A stretch of 64,000 nt of DNA from Lycorma delicatula (lineage: Eukaryota; Arthropoda; Insecta; Hemiptera; Fulgoridae): the NCBI RefSeq assembly GCF_047948215.1, contig NC_134455.1, positions 308,716,147 through 308,780,146 on the forward strand, written 5' to 3'. The translations under genes and the position numbers were made by a program. Positions 1 through 11,079 of this stretch are shown in pieces (within the stretch, counting starts at the first letter, position 1; every line of letters starts with the position of its first letter). Below the pieces are notes generated by a model, which worked only from the letters and a program-made list of their open reading frames with translations, made no database searches and was not told the origin of the DNA.

Positions 1-865
1 AAAGTCAGGTGGTTTTTCTGTTTTTAGATTTCTTAAGTATAAAATAAATTTTATTTTATACTAAGAAAATATTTTTTACCATTTCCATCATTAACAAAAC
101 ATAAAAATAGAAGTCTATAGTCTAAGAAGAAAGTAAAAATTAAGAAATTTGTTAATTAATAAAACAATAATTAACTGAAGTAAAAAATTTCAAAACAAGC
201 TACTAATAGAAATGATTTAACAATTATAAACAAATAAAAATATAAATCCTTAAGTAAAACAGAAACTGAATTAATAAATAAATAACCGAAATGAAGAATA
301 AACAAAAAATAAATAATAAAAGATTATGCTGAACCAGATTGTTATATATGGGGTAAAGATGAGGGTACACACACCATAAATATTCTAAACAGCTAAAGCT
401 GAAAGATTTTATGAAACAAAAAACTTAAAATGTGTTTCTTAATTCGTAAAAATATTTGTACAAAAATGGTACATTTCTTAATAAATTTAAAAAACCAGTA
501 TTTTTTAAAAGAAAGTTAGATCTAATTGAGAACTAAAAAGTAAGATTTTGCAGTTTCTTATATCTGGTTTACACAATTTAAAATAGTCGTATACTGGTCA
601 TTTTGACCGCCCAGTGTTTATTATCATTATTTATTTAATCTAACACTGATCTTTATTTGAGAAGCAGTATATAATCAAGGCTAAAAAGCTTATTTGTTAT
701 TAATAATATTTAATTAATTTATTACACTGTAATATTACACAATTATTAAAATTGTTTAATAATTATTTTAATGTCAAAGAGCTGTAATCACGGTACATTT
801 TATTATAAACATTAGATAACAAAACATATGACTTATATGACGATAAACTTTTAAAACCCAATTTA
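1..865. other. AT-rich intergenic DNA, no gene seen
   Basis: No coding region longer than a short chance frame and no recognisable element end was found here. The stretch is simple AT-rich sequence. Confidence 0.6.
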
Positions 866-1612
866 AAACAATTCCTTAGAAAGTAAAAAATATCCCTTTC
901 AGCATGCTGGAAGGCAGTGGTAGATTTCACCAGTGTTAAGTAGGAGATAAAAAGGTAAAAGTTAAGAAAAATTTCAAATTTACTCAATACGACAATGGTA
1001 ACATGTGAAAAAAAATTTCACATGTTTAGCATACGACAAGCCTCATCTTCTTATAATTTCAGCAACATTTTGGTCATCCCTTGCTGTAAGAGTTGGTCAT
1101 ATCAAAAATTGTTTCAGACAAAGGTTTTAGCTAATATTTATAGGACTAACGACCACTTTAAACCGATTTGATACTATGCCTATTAAGGGACGTATGATAT
1201 TTTGTCTTCGAAAACCCATTTTTTCACCCCCTGAGCCAATGATTGATGATATCAAAAAACTTTATTAGATAAGTTTTATGCCCTTATCCAAAGAATAGTA
1301 TGAACTTTAAACGAATTCGATATTTTACTTAATAAGAAAGTTATTCTGAAATTTTGTTTTTTCGATAAAGCCCTCCCATTTCCACCCCATGGTCCGATTT
1401 TGCACATTAACGAACTCGATCGAGATTTTGGGTCGTTATATTTTATGTGTAAATTTGAAAGTGATTGTTGGAAAATTACGGCATTTATCGTGTCCACAAG
1501 AAAGTGAAATATATATATATACGTTTGAACTGACGGTGATTTTGGGGTCTGGGGGATGTGAAACGCAAAGTCGAATCATGTACAATAGGTAGCTTTCTTA
1601 TGAAATCTACCT
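866..1612 (-). repeat. ~0.75 kb dispersed repeat, copy A (inverted relative to copy B)
   Basis: The reverse complement of this block aligns along its length with 12985-13800. Shared landmarks are the 'cttaacactggtgaaatcta' region next to a 'ccttccagcatgctgaaag' motif at the outer end, a short palindrome (acatgtga...tcacatgt near 1002-1026), a block around 'ctcgatcgagattttgggtc', and 'gaaagctacctattgta' at the inner end. Similarity fades outward of about 866 and inward of about 1612. Small frames in it (763-987 minus, 1276-1497 minus, 1389-1592 plus) have counterparts in the other copy only because the DNA is homologous; they look like no known protein. It could be one terminal repeat of a large element or just one of two independent insertions. 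Confidence 0.7.
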
Positions 1613-1952
1613 AAAAGTAACACATTTTTTAAAGTTCTTTTATCTTTGACTTTTCAAGTCGGCGCAAAATTAAACACAAACAGCTTACTAATCCTAAATT
1701 TGTTGTTGACATCGCAACAACGAAAATTATTGGAAAAAAAAGTTTTTTCTACGTTTATTTATTAAGTGGAAAAAATTCCGTTCACATAAAACCAAGAAAA
1801 ATAAAACTAGATCTTGATAAAAATAAGAAAAAACTAATTTAATTTTAAACCAGTGAGAGCTAAAACTCTAGAATGTGGAAATTTGAATTATTTTTTTCGG
1901 CCGAATAGTTTGTTAACAGTGAGCGTTTAAAAAAAAACAGTTTTGTGAAAAA

Positions 1953-2830
1953 ATGGAAATCTCAAGTGAACGTTTCTGTTGAATGATTTTTTACGATTTC
2001 AGTAAGGGTCTAACTCAACAACAATGCTTCGAATTGCTTCGTTCAACTTTCGGTAATGAATTACCATCAGAAAATACTATTTACAATCGGTTTGCAGAAT
2101 TTTGTCTTGGTCGTGCTTCCGTCTACGATGAATATCATGAACGTTGACTAAAAAACATCGATGCTGTGCGTAACATGATTGATGAGGATCGGCATGTGAC
2201 TTACCGTGAGGTAGAGGCATCCTTAGGCGTATCGAAGACTACAGTACATTCAATTTTTCATTAACATTTAACTGTGCAAAAGATCTGTTCCTGATGGATT
2301 CCGCATAGTTTGAGCGAAGCTCAAGAACAGGCTCATGTCAACTGGTATAAGGAAATGCAAATCCGTATACATCATCGTAAGAGGAGACGAAACTTTGATG
2401 TATTCGTACGAGCCGGAAACTAACCAACAGTTAATTATTTGGGTGTTCCAAGATGAATCCGAATCCGGTTCATCTGTGAAGCACTTCCAATATGGACATG
2501 TAACAACCACTACTTTAGAGGATCGAAGAACACAGTTTTAGAGGATCGAAGAACACTGAATGGTATTCAACAATTTGTTTGTCAGAAGTCATCAATGAAA
2601 TCAGGAAAAACAACCGAAAACGTTGCATCATTCTTCAGTATGAAAATGCCAGCTCTCACACAGCACGTCAAACAATTGATTATTTGACGGAGAAAAACAC
2701 TGACTTAATGTCTCTCATTGGCCGTATTCACCTGATTTATCACCTAACGACTTCTTTTTGTTCCCGAATGTTTATCTTTCACTTATGAACAAAACAGTTT
2801 CACGTTCTATTACTTCCATTGAATTGTGAT
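1953..2830 (+). pseudogene. mariner-family transposase, decayed
   Basis: This is a degenerate DNA transposase of the mariner family, whose intact members use a D,D34D catalytic triad for cut-and-paste transposition. The likely ATG is at 1953 and opens with the usual N-terminal helix-turn-helix region (MEISSERF, a stop, then FYDFSKGLTQQQC). A second helix-turn-helix follows (DRHVTYREVEASLGVSKTT). The first catalytic region GDET...YSYEPETNQQ is at about 2383-2430. The second region reads ILQYENASSHT near 2633-2665, with the usual Asp replaced by Glu (codon 2642-2644). The third, SPDLSPNDFFLFP, lies one frame away near 2727-2766. In-frame stops (at the end of SERF, after YHER, after SIFH) and frameshifts make it non-functional. 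The C-terminus is eroded and I could not define terminal inverted repeats. Confidence 0.88.
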
Positions 2831-2901
2831 ACCTGGCTCTGAATTTTGAAAATCTGTTTTTTATTGAGGATTGTCATTAATCGTGTTAATTGTCATTTAA
2901 A

Positions 2902-3961
2902 ATGAATCAGAATTATACAGATAATGAACTCGCTGATATGCATTTTACATACGGTCTTGCCGATGGGAATGCGAGGAAGGCAAAACAGCTTTACCAAGAA
3001 AACTACCCAAACCGCCGTCAGCCAGATAAAAAATTATTTTCACGTCTTCATGCACGTTTAAGTAAAACTGATAGCTTTAAAGCCGTCACAGTTGGTAATG
3101 ATATACCTAAAACAGTTTTACTACCACAGGTAAAAGAAAGGGTTTTGAACAAGTCTGCACAGGATCCAGAATTACCGTGTAGAAGAGTTGCTATCCAAGA
3201 AAACATATCTCTTAATACAGTATAGAATATTTTACACTCGCAATTATTGACCCGTACCACCTGCAACAAGTACAACCTCTTCTACCAGGTGTTAACTGAT
3301 CAAGGATTGTATTCAGTCGGTGGTTAATTAACAAGGTACCCACAACCCGGAGTGGATATCTTACATTCTTTTTACAGACGAGGCGTCTTTCACTAAGGAT
3401 GGTATAAACAACTTCCACAACCGACATGTTTAATGTGAGAAAAATCCTCATGCAGTATTTCAAGCAGGAAGTCAACACAGGTTTTCTCTTAATGTTTGGG
3501 GAGCAATCTACATGGGTCCTTTTTTTGCCACGGAGATTAACATGCGACTCATATTTGGAATTCATAACAAATGACCTACCTGAACTTCTAGAGGACGTTC
3601 CTTTGCAAAGCACAATGAACATGTGGTTCATGCATGATGCTGCGCCTGTCAACTTTGCAACTGGAGTCAGAGAAAAATTAACTGATCGTGTTCAAGGAAG
3701 GTGGATTGGTCGGGGCGGTCTCATTCGTTGGCCTACACGCTCCCCGGCTCTGAACCCATTAGACTATTATGTATGGGGACATGTAAAGTCTCTTGTTTAT
3801 TCAACACCAATTGTCAACGTTCATCAGTTGGAGAATAGAATTTTCCGCTCTTTTCAAACAATCAGGGAGCCAAGAATTTCTGAGCGTGTACGTCAGTCAC
3901 GAATGAAACGTGTGGATTGTTGTGTTAGAATGAATGGAGGTCACATTGAACATTCATTGTG
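2902..3961 (+). pseudogene. DUF4817/Tc3-like transposase, frameshifted
   Basis: This is a broken transposase of the Tc3-like, DUF4817-containing type common in insect genomes. The ATG at 2902 starts an N-terminal DUF4817-like segment (YTDNELADMHFTYGLADGNA, then YQENYPNRRQPDKKLF). A stop at about 3223 and several frameshifts follow. The first catalytic motif is visible as FTDEASFTKDGINNFHN near 3371-3422 in another frame. The C-terminal frame 3426-3962 holds ELLEDVPLQ, the second Asp in FMHDAAPVNF, WIGRGGLIRWPTRSPALNPLD with the third Asp, then a conserved YYVWGHVKSLVYSTP. It ends in the family-typical GGHIEHSL. All three catalytic acids remain, but the reading frame is broken in at least three places. 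It starts right after the mariner remnant. Confidence 0.85.
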
Positions 3962-4535
3962 ATTCTCATCAGAAAACAAACAAAATTTCACATGCTCTTA
4001 CAATAACTATAATTAAATATCTATAATGTTGAATTTTTAGCAATTTTAATCAGAAAATTTGATTTAGTTATCAAGTGAATCACGATAATAAAAAAACAAG
4101 ATGGCCGCCATATCAGTTGAGGCCTACCTTTTGCAATTCTCTGTTGTTTGTCGTCGGATTTTTACGAAGGTGTGTGGCTTTGTTAAAAAAAAATTACTTC
4201 ATAATTTTTATAATACAACACAATTTGATAAACCTAATAATTCCTATGATATTGAAAATTAAAAAATTGAAACGACCGCCATTTTGAAATTGTCAACGAA
4301 GAGTTGATTTTTTTCCTATTAAAAAAATGTTAGTTTAAAATAAAGTACAAATTTTATTACGTTATCTCCAACCGTTCTTGGAAAAATTTTTTTCTTAAAA
4401 AAAACACAAAATGTTGAACAGACAGTAAAATATGCGTTTTCGGACCTATGTTCACTGGACATTTTTTCTTCGGCATGTTAAGCAGAATCACTTCCTAGAG
4501 TTTCGCCTCACCTTTTAAGGACATTCTGTATATTA
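3962..4535 (+). mobile_element. probable 3' untranslated part and end of the Tc3-like element
   Basis: AT-rich non-coding DNA directly follows the transposase stop. It holds 'aagatggccgccat'-type sequence (4100-4113) and 'gaccgccattttga' (4273-4286). Near 4513-4534 it reads 'ttttaaggacattctgtata', which resembles the 'GGACAC(C/T)CTGTATA' termini seen on many insect Tc1/mariner-group elements. No matching left terminus was found upstream of 2902, so this end is inferred. Confidence 0.35.
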
Positions 4536-5298
4536 TCTCGGTTAATAAAAGTTCGATTGTAACAGACTTATATTCGATAATTAGGCGAACTCCTAATTAT
4601 TGGGTTTTCCAATTAATCTGTATATTTAATATTTACTCGCTTACTATACTTAGCAACAGTCACTACGAAGCATAATATTTCACCAAAATTGTATTAAATA
4701 TTTCAGAAGTGTAATTTAGCATTAAAATAACATTTATTAAAATGTAAAGTACTGTAATTTTTTTTCTGTCTTTAAAATAAAATACAGGATCATATATCAA
4801 TCAATAAATACATTTAAAATTTTTGTAAAAGATAATATAAAATAGAAAGAAATTCATTACTATTTAATTAATAAAACTTTAATTAACTTTTCCACCAACA
4901 TCAACATTGATTAGGTATACTTATTAGATCAATTATGTAACTAATTAATTATTAGTAAAAATATCCCAAATTACGAAAAAAATATTGTATTGCTTTTATT
5001 GGTTTTGGAGCTACTGAGTTTATAAATTTTGTGTCATCAATAAAGTATAGACATGTTTTTGTTAAAAAAAAAAATGATTCATTAATAACAAAATTCTCAG
5101 GCCTATACTTAAAAAAACAAACTAATTTTATGATTTCAGTAAAATTCTTTTTCATAGTAACCATAAAAATGTAGGTTATTTAAGTACTGGTTTTCCTTTC
5201 TTTACAAAACTTATAGGTATCTTTAACAAAAAAATAATGCACAAACATAAAAGAAAATCGATTTATTTTTATAATATAAATATTTTTAAAGTTTTGTT
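4536..5298. other. AT-rich DNA, nothing recognised
   Basis: I see no element ends, repeats or credible coding sequence. The 70-codon minus-strand frame at 4952-5164 resembles no family and has the composition of the surrounding AT-rich DNA. Confidence 0.55.
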
Positions 5299-5315
5299 AG
5301 CATACCGTTCATAAA

Positions 5316-5610
5316 CCCACCGGGTTGGTCTAGTGGTTAACGCGTCTTCCCAAATCAGCTGATTTGGAAGTCGAGAGTTACAGAGTTCAAGGCTTAGTAA
5401 AGCCAGTTATTTTTACTCGGATTTGAATACTAGATCGTGGATACCGGTGTTCTTTGGTGGTTGGGTTTTCAATTAACCACACATCTCAGGTATGGTCTAA
5501 CTGAGAATATACAAGACTACACTTCATTCACACTCATACATATCATCCTCATTCATCCTCTGAAGTATTATCTAAACGGTAGTTACCGGAGGCTAAACAG
5601 GAAAAAAGAA
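5316..5610 (+). mobile_element. tRNA-derived SINE with target-site duplication
   Basis: The head 'cccaccgggttggtctagtg' carries a pol III A-box-like sequence (tggtctagtgg). 'gagttcaaggct' stands where a B box belongs but is degenerate. The body contains a block around 'ggatttgaatactagatcg', then 'ttctttggtggttgggtt' and 'aaccacacatctcagg'. The tail is 'ggctaaacaggaaaaaagaa'. A direct repeat flanks it exactly: agcataccgttcataaa before (5299-5315) and agcataccgttcatgaa after (5611-5627), one difference in 17. This is the target-site duplication left by LINE-driven retroposition. SINEs encode no protein; the 65-codon frame across it is incidental. Confidence 0.85.
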
Positions 5611-5627
5611 AGCATACCGTTCATGAA

Positions 5628-6729
5628 GAAATAATTCTTTAAGAGTAGCAAAGTTTGCATTTTACTAAAATTAATTTTAATACGACGGTGTCACTGAGGT
5701 GATGGTCATCCAGATTTATATTTACTTGGATAATTTTGTAAAACAACTTGTAAAAGTTATTGTACCTTCTACACGTATTGTTTGCCATCAGAAAACGATT
5801 GGCATGCAATTACGAGTATAACTAAAACTGTTAAATAATTTTTTTATTTTTTTTATTTACTAAACTCCGCTCGAGCATGGAGTACACAAAGTTCTGCTCG
5901 TATCCAAGAAGTAAAAAACTTAAATTTCATAGTGAAAGAAACGACGCTATTGCTCCTTCATGGAGGTTCTGGGTAGTACAAATTATATTAATTAAAAATT
6001 TTAAATCTTTCAACTAATTTTCGTAGGCCGTTTGTTTTCGGCAAATAAATCTAAATTGTTTGTTGTATTGCATCCGATTCGAAATACAGCGATAAAAATT
6101 GTCAACTATTCTCTATAAAAATAAAACTAAAACAAAATATGCTAAATTAAATAAATGAAGCAACTATACTCGTAGCTTTGCGTTTACGTGAATTAAAGAA
6201 GCTACAATGAAAAGAACTGAATGCGGGACCTTTTTTAAAATTTGGCATCACCGTCTTTAATAATAAAGTTAGGTTAATAATAATTTATTACTTTTCAATG
6301 GATCGAGTCAAGATATATTAATAAAGATCTTTAATAAATATCGATCTTTAATCGTTAATAGATATTTGTTAATTATTGTGAATTTTTTTTAACGATCCGA
6401 ATCCTTTTATAGTTCTAGAATTAGGTCCGATTAATACAGTTTTTAAGGCTTTCAAAAAAAAGAAGACAAAGTATTACATGACTTTCTAGATTATGACGGT
6501 CAAGTTATGATTACCTAAATAAGATTTAAGCATAAAAATTCCCGAATTTCGAATAATCCTTTTTATTTTAATTTTATGGGCTGTTTTATTCTGCGGGGAA
6601 GATTTAAGAAATGTTTATTTATAAGCAAATGATGCCTAACAAAAAAGGGTAATTTTTCGGAATCTGACAGCCACTTTTCAGTTTTTTCTTCCAAATAAGT
6701 AGATATTTGGAAGTATTTGCAGAGAAATT
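5628..6729. other. AT-rich DNA, nothing recognised
   Basis: I found no coding region or element boundary in this stretch. Confidence 0.5.
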
Positions 6730-7110
6730 ATAAATATAACCTAACCAAAGTTAACGCAAGCCCGCTTCGCTTGCTAACCTATTTTTTTTACTCGTCGATT
6801 TTATTCAAACATGGGTCTTTAAAATGTACCTGACAGAGATCCAATATAACCATTATGCTTATAATAATTATAAATATAATACAACCAAACTTAATCTACA
6901 CTCGCTTCGCTCGCTAACCTTGACTAGCGTGCGAAGCGAGCGTAGATTAAGTTTGGTTAGATTATATTTATAATTTATAATTATAAGCATAATGCTTATA
7001 TTTGATCTCTGTGAAGTACATTTGGACGACCCATGTTTGAATAAAATCGACGAGTAGAAATAAAAAAATAGGTTAGCGAGCGTACATTAACTTTGGTTAG
7101 ATTATAAAAT
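6730..7110. repeat. long imperfect palindrome (fold-back/MITE-like), copy 1
   Basis: Two arms of about 180 bp run in opposite orientation, centred near 6920. Left-arm landmarks, in order: 'cctaaccaaagttaacgc', 'cgcttcgcttgctaacct', 'actcgtcgattttattcaaa', 'catgggtc', 'cagagatcca', 'attatgcttata', 'aaccaaacttaatctacact', 'cgcttcgctcgctaacct'. The right arm gives the complements in reverse order (gcgaagcgagcgtagattaa ... gacccatgtttgaataaaat ... ggttagcgagcg ... ctttggttagatta). It shares its core motif with 34725-35322. It encodes nothing. A non-autonomous DNA transposon or fold-back element is the likeliest explanation. Confidence 0.8.
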
Positions 7111-7672
7111 TTATTTGCAAGTACATCCAAATACCACTGATTTGGAAAAACAGATTGAAAAAAAAATGGCTGTTGAATTCCAAAATAGAACCAAAAAAGA
7201 TAAATTTAAAAGAAAATTGTTTTAAGATAATGAAAAAATACAATATAAATTTTATTAGAGTAAAGAAAACAATTGCTTCTCATTTTGGGTCCAGAATATA
7301 ATATAGATGCCATAGCTACTTCAATTTTATACAACTTTAAATGATGAAAAAAAAAAGTTTAATAAAATTAAACGAGTTGGAGCCAAAAAAAACCAACAGG
7401 TATTTCTTTAGAGGGGGGAATATTTTTTAAGAAAAAAATTTTCTTGATTAAAGTTTTCTCTAAATTTAACACCCCCTTCAATACAGGCTAAAATAAGAAA
7501 AAAATTTCAAAGACCTTTTCGACAGTTTAGGTATGGGAGTTTATAAGTTAAAAAAAAATGTAGACTTGTCTTGGTCTTGATAACTGTATGAAGTAAAAAC
7601 TTTCAAAAAATTTTCAAAGACATTTAAACCGAAGAGCAAAAAAACACATATTTCATTTTTAAGAGGGGGGCT
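7111..7672. other. AT-rich DNA, nothing recognised
   Basis: Mostly A/T runs with short G or C tracts (gaggggggaat near 7412, acacccccttc near 7470). It lies immediately upstream of the hAT remnant and could hold its eroded 5' part, but no protein homology can be read. Confidence 0.4.
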
Positions 7673-9030
7673 AGCACAACTAGCTGTTTTTGCTCGATAT
7701 AAATCAGGCAGTATAATGAAAGAAGTGCTAATGAAACTAATAACGTTGAAAGGAAAGTGCACAGGTGTTGATTTTATTTAAAGAATTTGATAATGCGTTT
7801 AAAGAAATGGATATTAACATCAGAAAACTGTTTCTGCAACAACAGACGGTGCACCCAATACGATGGGAAAAAACATTGATTTTATTCAACAGCGTAAGCA
7901 AAATATTAGACATTCTCTGATTGAATTTCATTGAATACACCAGCAAGTTCTATGTGCGAAGCAAGGTTTAAAAACATTTTCCAATATAATACCACTTGTA
8001 ATAATAAGTCATTAACTTCATAAACGCAAGAAGTCTTTGAAAAGACCTCTTGCTGTTTATAAACCACGACGTCAAGTAGAAAATAAAATCTACCTCTTAT
8101 TAAATAAACAAGAATTTTCATAATTATTAGAGGAAATTGAGTCCCAATATTCTGGGATTTTGACATACAATAATGTTCGATGGCTCAGTTGGAGTCAAGT
8201 TCCTAATCGGTTCGTCAATTTATTAGAAGAAATAAAGCACGTTTTGAATGAAAAAAAAATGATTCAATGTTCTTATGTGACACCATTCAAAATTTCAGTG
8301 AACTGAATAAAAGACTTCAGGGAAATGGACAAATTGCATTAATGATGTTTGAAAGTATTAAAATATTTATGACAAAACTTGACATCTTCACTATAGATTT
8401 AGAAATTAAAATCATGAAGTAACTTCCTTGATTACAAAAACATTTTCAAAACACTATAATTTTTGAAAATACACTTAACATTCAAAAAAATGCAAATAAA
8501 AAATATTTAATCGTTACACAAGAAATTAAAAAAAAATCTTTTCAGGAATGAATGGGAAATCATCACTTTATTTTATATCCATAAAAAACGGAATTCAAAA
8601 CACTGGAGTTAACCGAATTTATGTGGCTAGTAATCCATGACTCAGAAATGGAATTAGCTGAATTTCAAAGCAGCATAGTGCAGAAAGATAAATTTGAAAA
8701 CTTGATTTCCGAAGAAGAAGGAAAGATTTCTGTAAGAAGTGCAGATATTAATGATCCCACACTAAAAATTAAAATATTATTTAAACGTTAAATGGAATTC
8801 TTTATCAAACAGTTTTATATCGATGAACAAACTTGCTAATGCTCTTTTAACCATGTTTGGATCCACATATTCGTGTGAAAAATTGTCTTCCTTAATGAAT
8901 TTTGTAAAATCTACCGACAGAAATAAATTTGGAAATGAATTGACTGCGAAATGCGTTAAAATAATGAATACAAAATATGAACCTAACATTAAGAAAGTAT
9001 CAGAAAATAAGCAACAGAAGATTTCACATT
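7673..9030 (+). pseudogene. hAT transposase (GTF2IRD2/ZBED-like), heavily decayed
   Basis: This is a cut-and-paste transposase fossil of the hAT superfamily, of the type annotated as GTF2IRD2-like in arthropods. Recognisable pieces in order: AQLAVFARYKSGS with 'TLKGKCTGVDLFKEFD' (7673-7800); ATTDGAPNTMGKNIDFIQ with the conserved TDGA motif (about 7836-7890); LLEEIESQYSGILTYNNVRW followed by LSW (about 8127-8190); NRFVNLLEEIKHVLNEKK (about 8207-8260). The C-terminal hAT dimerisation region LANALLTMFGSTYSCEKLSS, then LMNFVKSTDRNKF, is at 8830-8935. Pieces are spread over different frames with many stops, and the N-terminal zinc finger is missing. It is dead, and is followed 125 bp later by hAT-like termini. 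Confidence 0.8.
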
Positions 9031-9141
9031 AAATACATTTTATCAACTTTAGTATACATACACATATCTATAAATAAGTTTATTAATAAAGAATATTTCG
9101 TAATACATATGTGCTTTTTTTTATTCCTTGTTGATTCAAAT

Positions 9142-9173
9142 ATTCCTAGTAGCGCAGAGGCGCTACTAGGAAT
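9142..9173. repeat. perfect 14-bp hairpin at a hAT terminus
   Basis: The arms 9142-9155 (attcctagtagcgc) and 9160-9173 are exact complements around the loop agag. The right arm is the start of the hAT-like terminal repeat at 9155, so the hairpin probably marks two hAT ends lying tip to tip. Confidence 0.75.
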
Positions 9174-9424
9174 GGTGTCGCCTGGTGCGGTGATTTATGG
9201 TATAGGATATCAAATTTTTGACGTCCACCTTTATTTTTTGCTCTTCACAAGCAAAAGTAAAAGTTTTAAAGCAAAAAGAAAACGTAAACCTTTTTTAAGG
9301 ATTTTAAAAGTGAGAACCAAAAAAAGGTCAAATGTCAAGATTTTCTGTTAACAAATTTTCCACGTTTCCAAATTATTGGTACCCTTTTTACAACACTCTC
9401 CCCCCTTTCAAAGTGACGCCACTG
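9155..9424. mobile_element. small non-autonomous hAT-type element
   Basis: The left end reads cagaggcgctactaggaatg and the right end gtgacgccactg, which is the complement of cagtggcgtcac. A CAGxGGCG start is characteristic of this hAT group. The 270 bp between has no transposase. A clean 8-bp target duplication is not visible (left flank tagtagcg, right flank acttagtg), so one end may be eroded or the two ends may derive from different copies. Confidence 0.55.
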
Positions 9425-11079
9425 ACTTAGTGACCCACAGGCTAGTATTAAAAAAAAATAATGAACAAAATTCGACCCACTTCTCTAAAAGTTCCTCCAT
9501 CACTACCTGTCTGTCACCTTAATCCGTTCGGCTACACCAGCTACATCACTGCCCTGAACCATAAAGATCTGCAAAAAAACCCAATACCCATTTTTGACAT
9601 GATTACCATACTTGCCCGTTTAATATAGCTATTCTATCTATATTCGCCGGGAAATTAAAAAGATGTGAACTTAAAAGAAACAAAGTTATGTACTCTAAGC
9701 ATAAAAAAAAAATAGAAGAAGGGTCAGTAAGAACTCAAATTCGTACATGTAGACAGGTTATGATTTCAGTAAAATGAAAAGGAAAAGTATCAAAATTCGA
9801 ATTCAGGGTATAATTAGCAGATTACGCCACGAAATTAATAACCATCGCAACATGAATCAGTAATTATTACACCTTTCTTAAGAATTTTCTTGACGTAAAT
9901 GATGTAATCATTCAATACCGGAATAATATAATTCCTCGATTAAATATTTTTAGGGTAAAAATAATAATAAAAAAATAGTTTAAAAGACGAGTGCTTTGTT
10001 TCAGAGTAATTTATCCTCGAACAAAATAAGATAAATACTGTAGTCCCTAAATCGGTTAAATTAATAATTAATTAGCAATTTTGTAAATAATAAATTATTA
10101 GTCCTCATATTTAGTTATTTATTAACCGGATGTATAAAGAAAATTAATTACGAAAGTATTAATTTTAGAACCGTACATCGACTTTTTTTAATTTTTTCAT
10201 ATATAACTTAATTACTTCCTAACTCATTAAGTTAAACTAAAATTAACAGTAAATGGTTTTAACAAGATTTTACAATAATAGGTAACCATTAACAGAAAAT
10301 AGGTAATACAAAGCTACCTTTATGACAGTTTAAAAACATTTGATACAATAACTGTAACTGTAAAATACGTAGACAGATATTGACATTAACACAGCCTTTT
10401 ACAATGAACGTGAAATTTTTTGGGGAGTCTTATTCTTTAAAAAAAAACCTGCACCGTTAATTTATTATTATTTCTGTAACTTGTAAGCTGTTCATTCTTA
10501 TTTTATCGATGCACTGTGTAATTCCTTTACGTTTGACCTCAGTAGAAAGTCTAGTGTCGCAGCTAACTGTTACGCAATACTATTGAAATTTTAAAGTTAA
10601 TTACTAGGAAAGTAATTTAAATAAATCAACAGCTAAAACGTTTAAAACGGCAACATAATTGCTGAACAACAATCTGGGAGAGTAATAAACCCTCGTTAAA
10701 AAAAAATAGCTAATAATAAGAGTAAACTGCAAAGTAATTGTTAGGAAATTTTCATTTAAATTAAGAAAAAAGGTAGATTGTATCAGTCACAAAAAAACAC
10801 TACTGAAAGAAACTGAGCCATTTGTGACACCGATTATATACTAAAACCGGCGAACATTCGTCTATTCAGTACGGAGCACGACCTTCTTTCTTATCTAATG
10901 CAACCTAAATAAAGTGTAATTCTAATCTATACACCTTGTCAGTGTACCTCAACTGAAAATCAATTTACTAATAAAATATGACACGAAACCTTTTACTCGA
11001 TTTATACGTTTTAAAACGCCGAGATGTTGTTTAATTATTTAATAATAAAAAATTATTATTAATTTTTATTTATAATTAT
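9425..11079. other. AT-rich DNA, nothing recognised
   Basis: No protein homology, element ends or strong repeats were seen across this stretch. Confidence 0.5.

Noticed and set aside
763..1592. Small frames with counterparts near 13.6 kb as a conserved protein
   Set aside because: Similarity follows the DNA repeat, reading frames are not kept, and substitutions and indels fall without regard to codons.
3212..3652. 146-codon open frame on the minus strand
   Set aside because: It is the complement of the Tc3-like transposase coding strand, whose catalytic motifs are clear on the plus strand.
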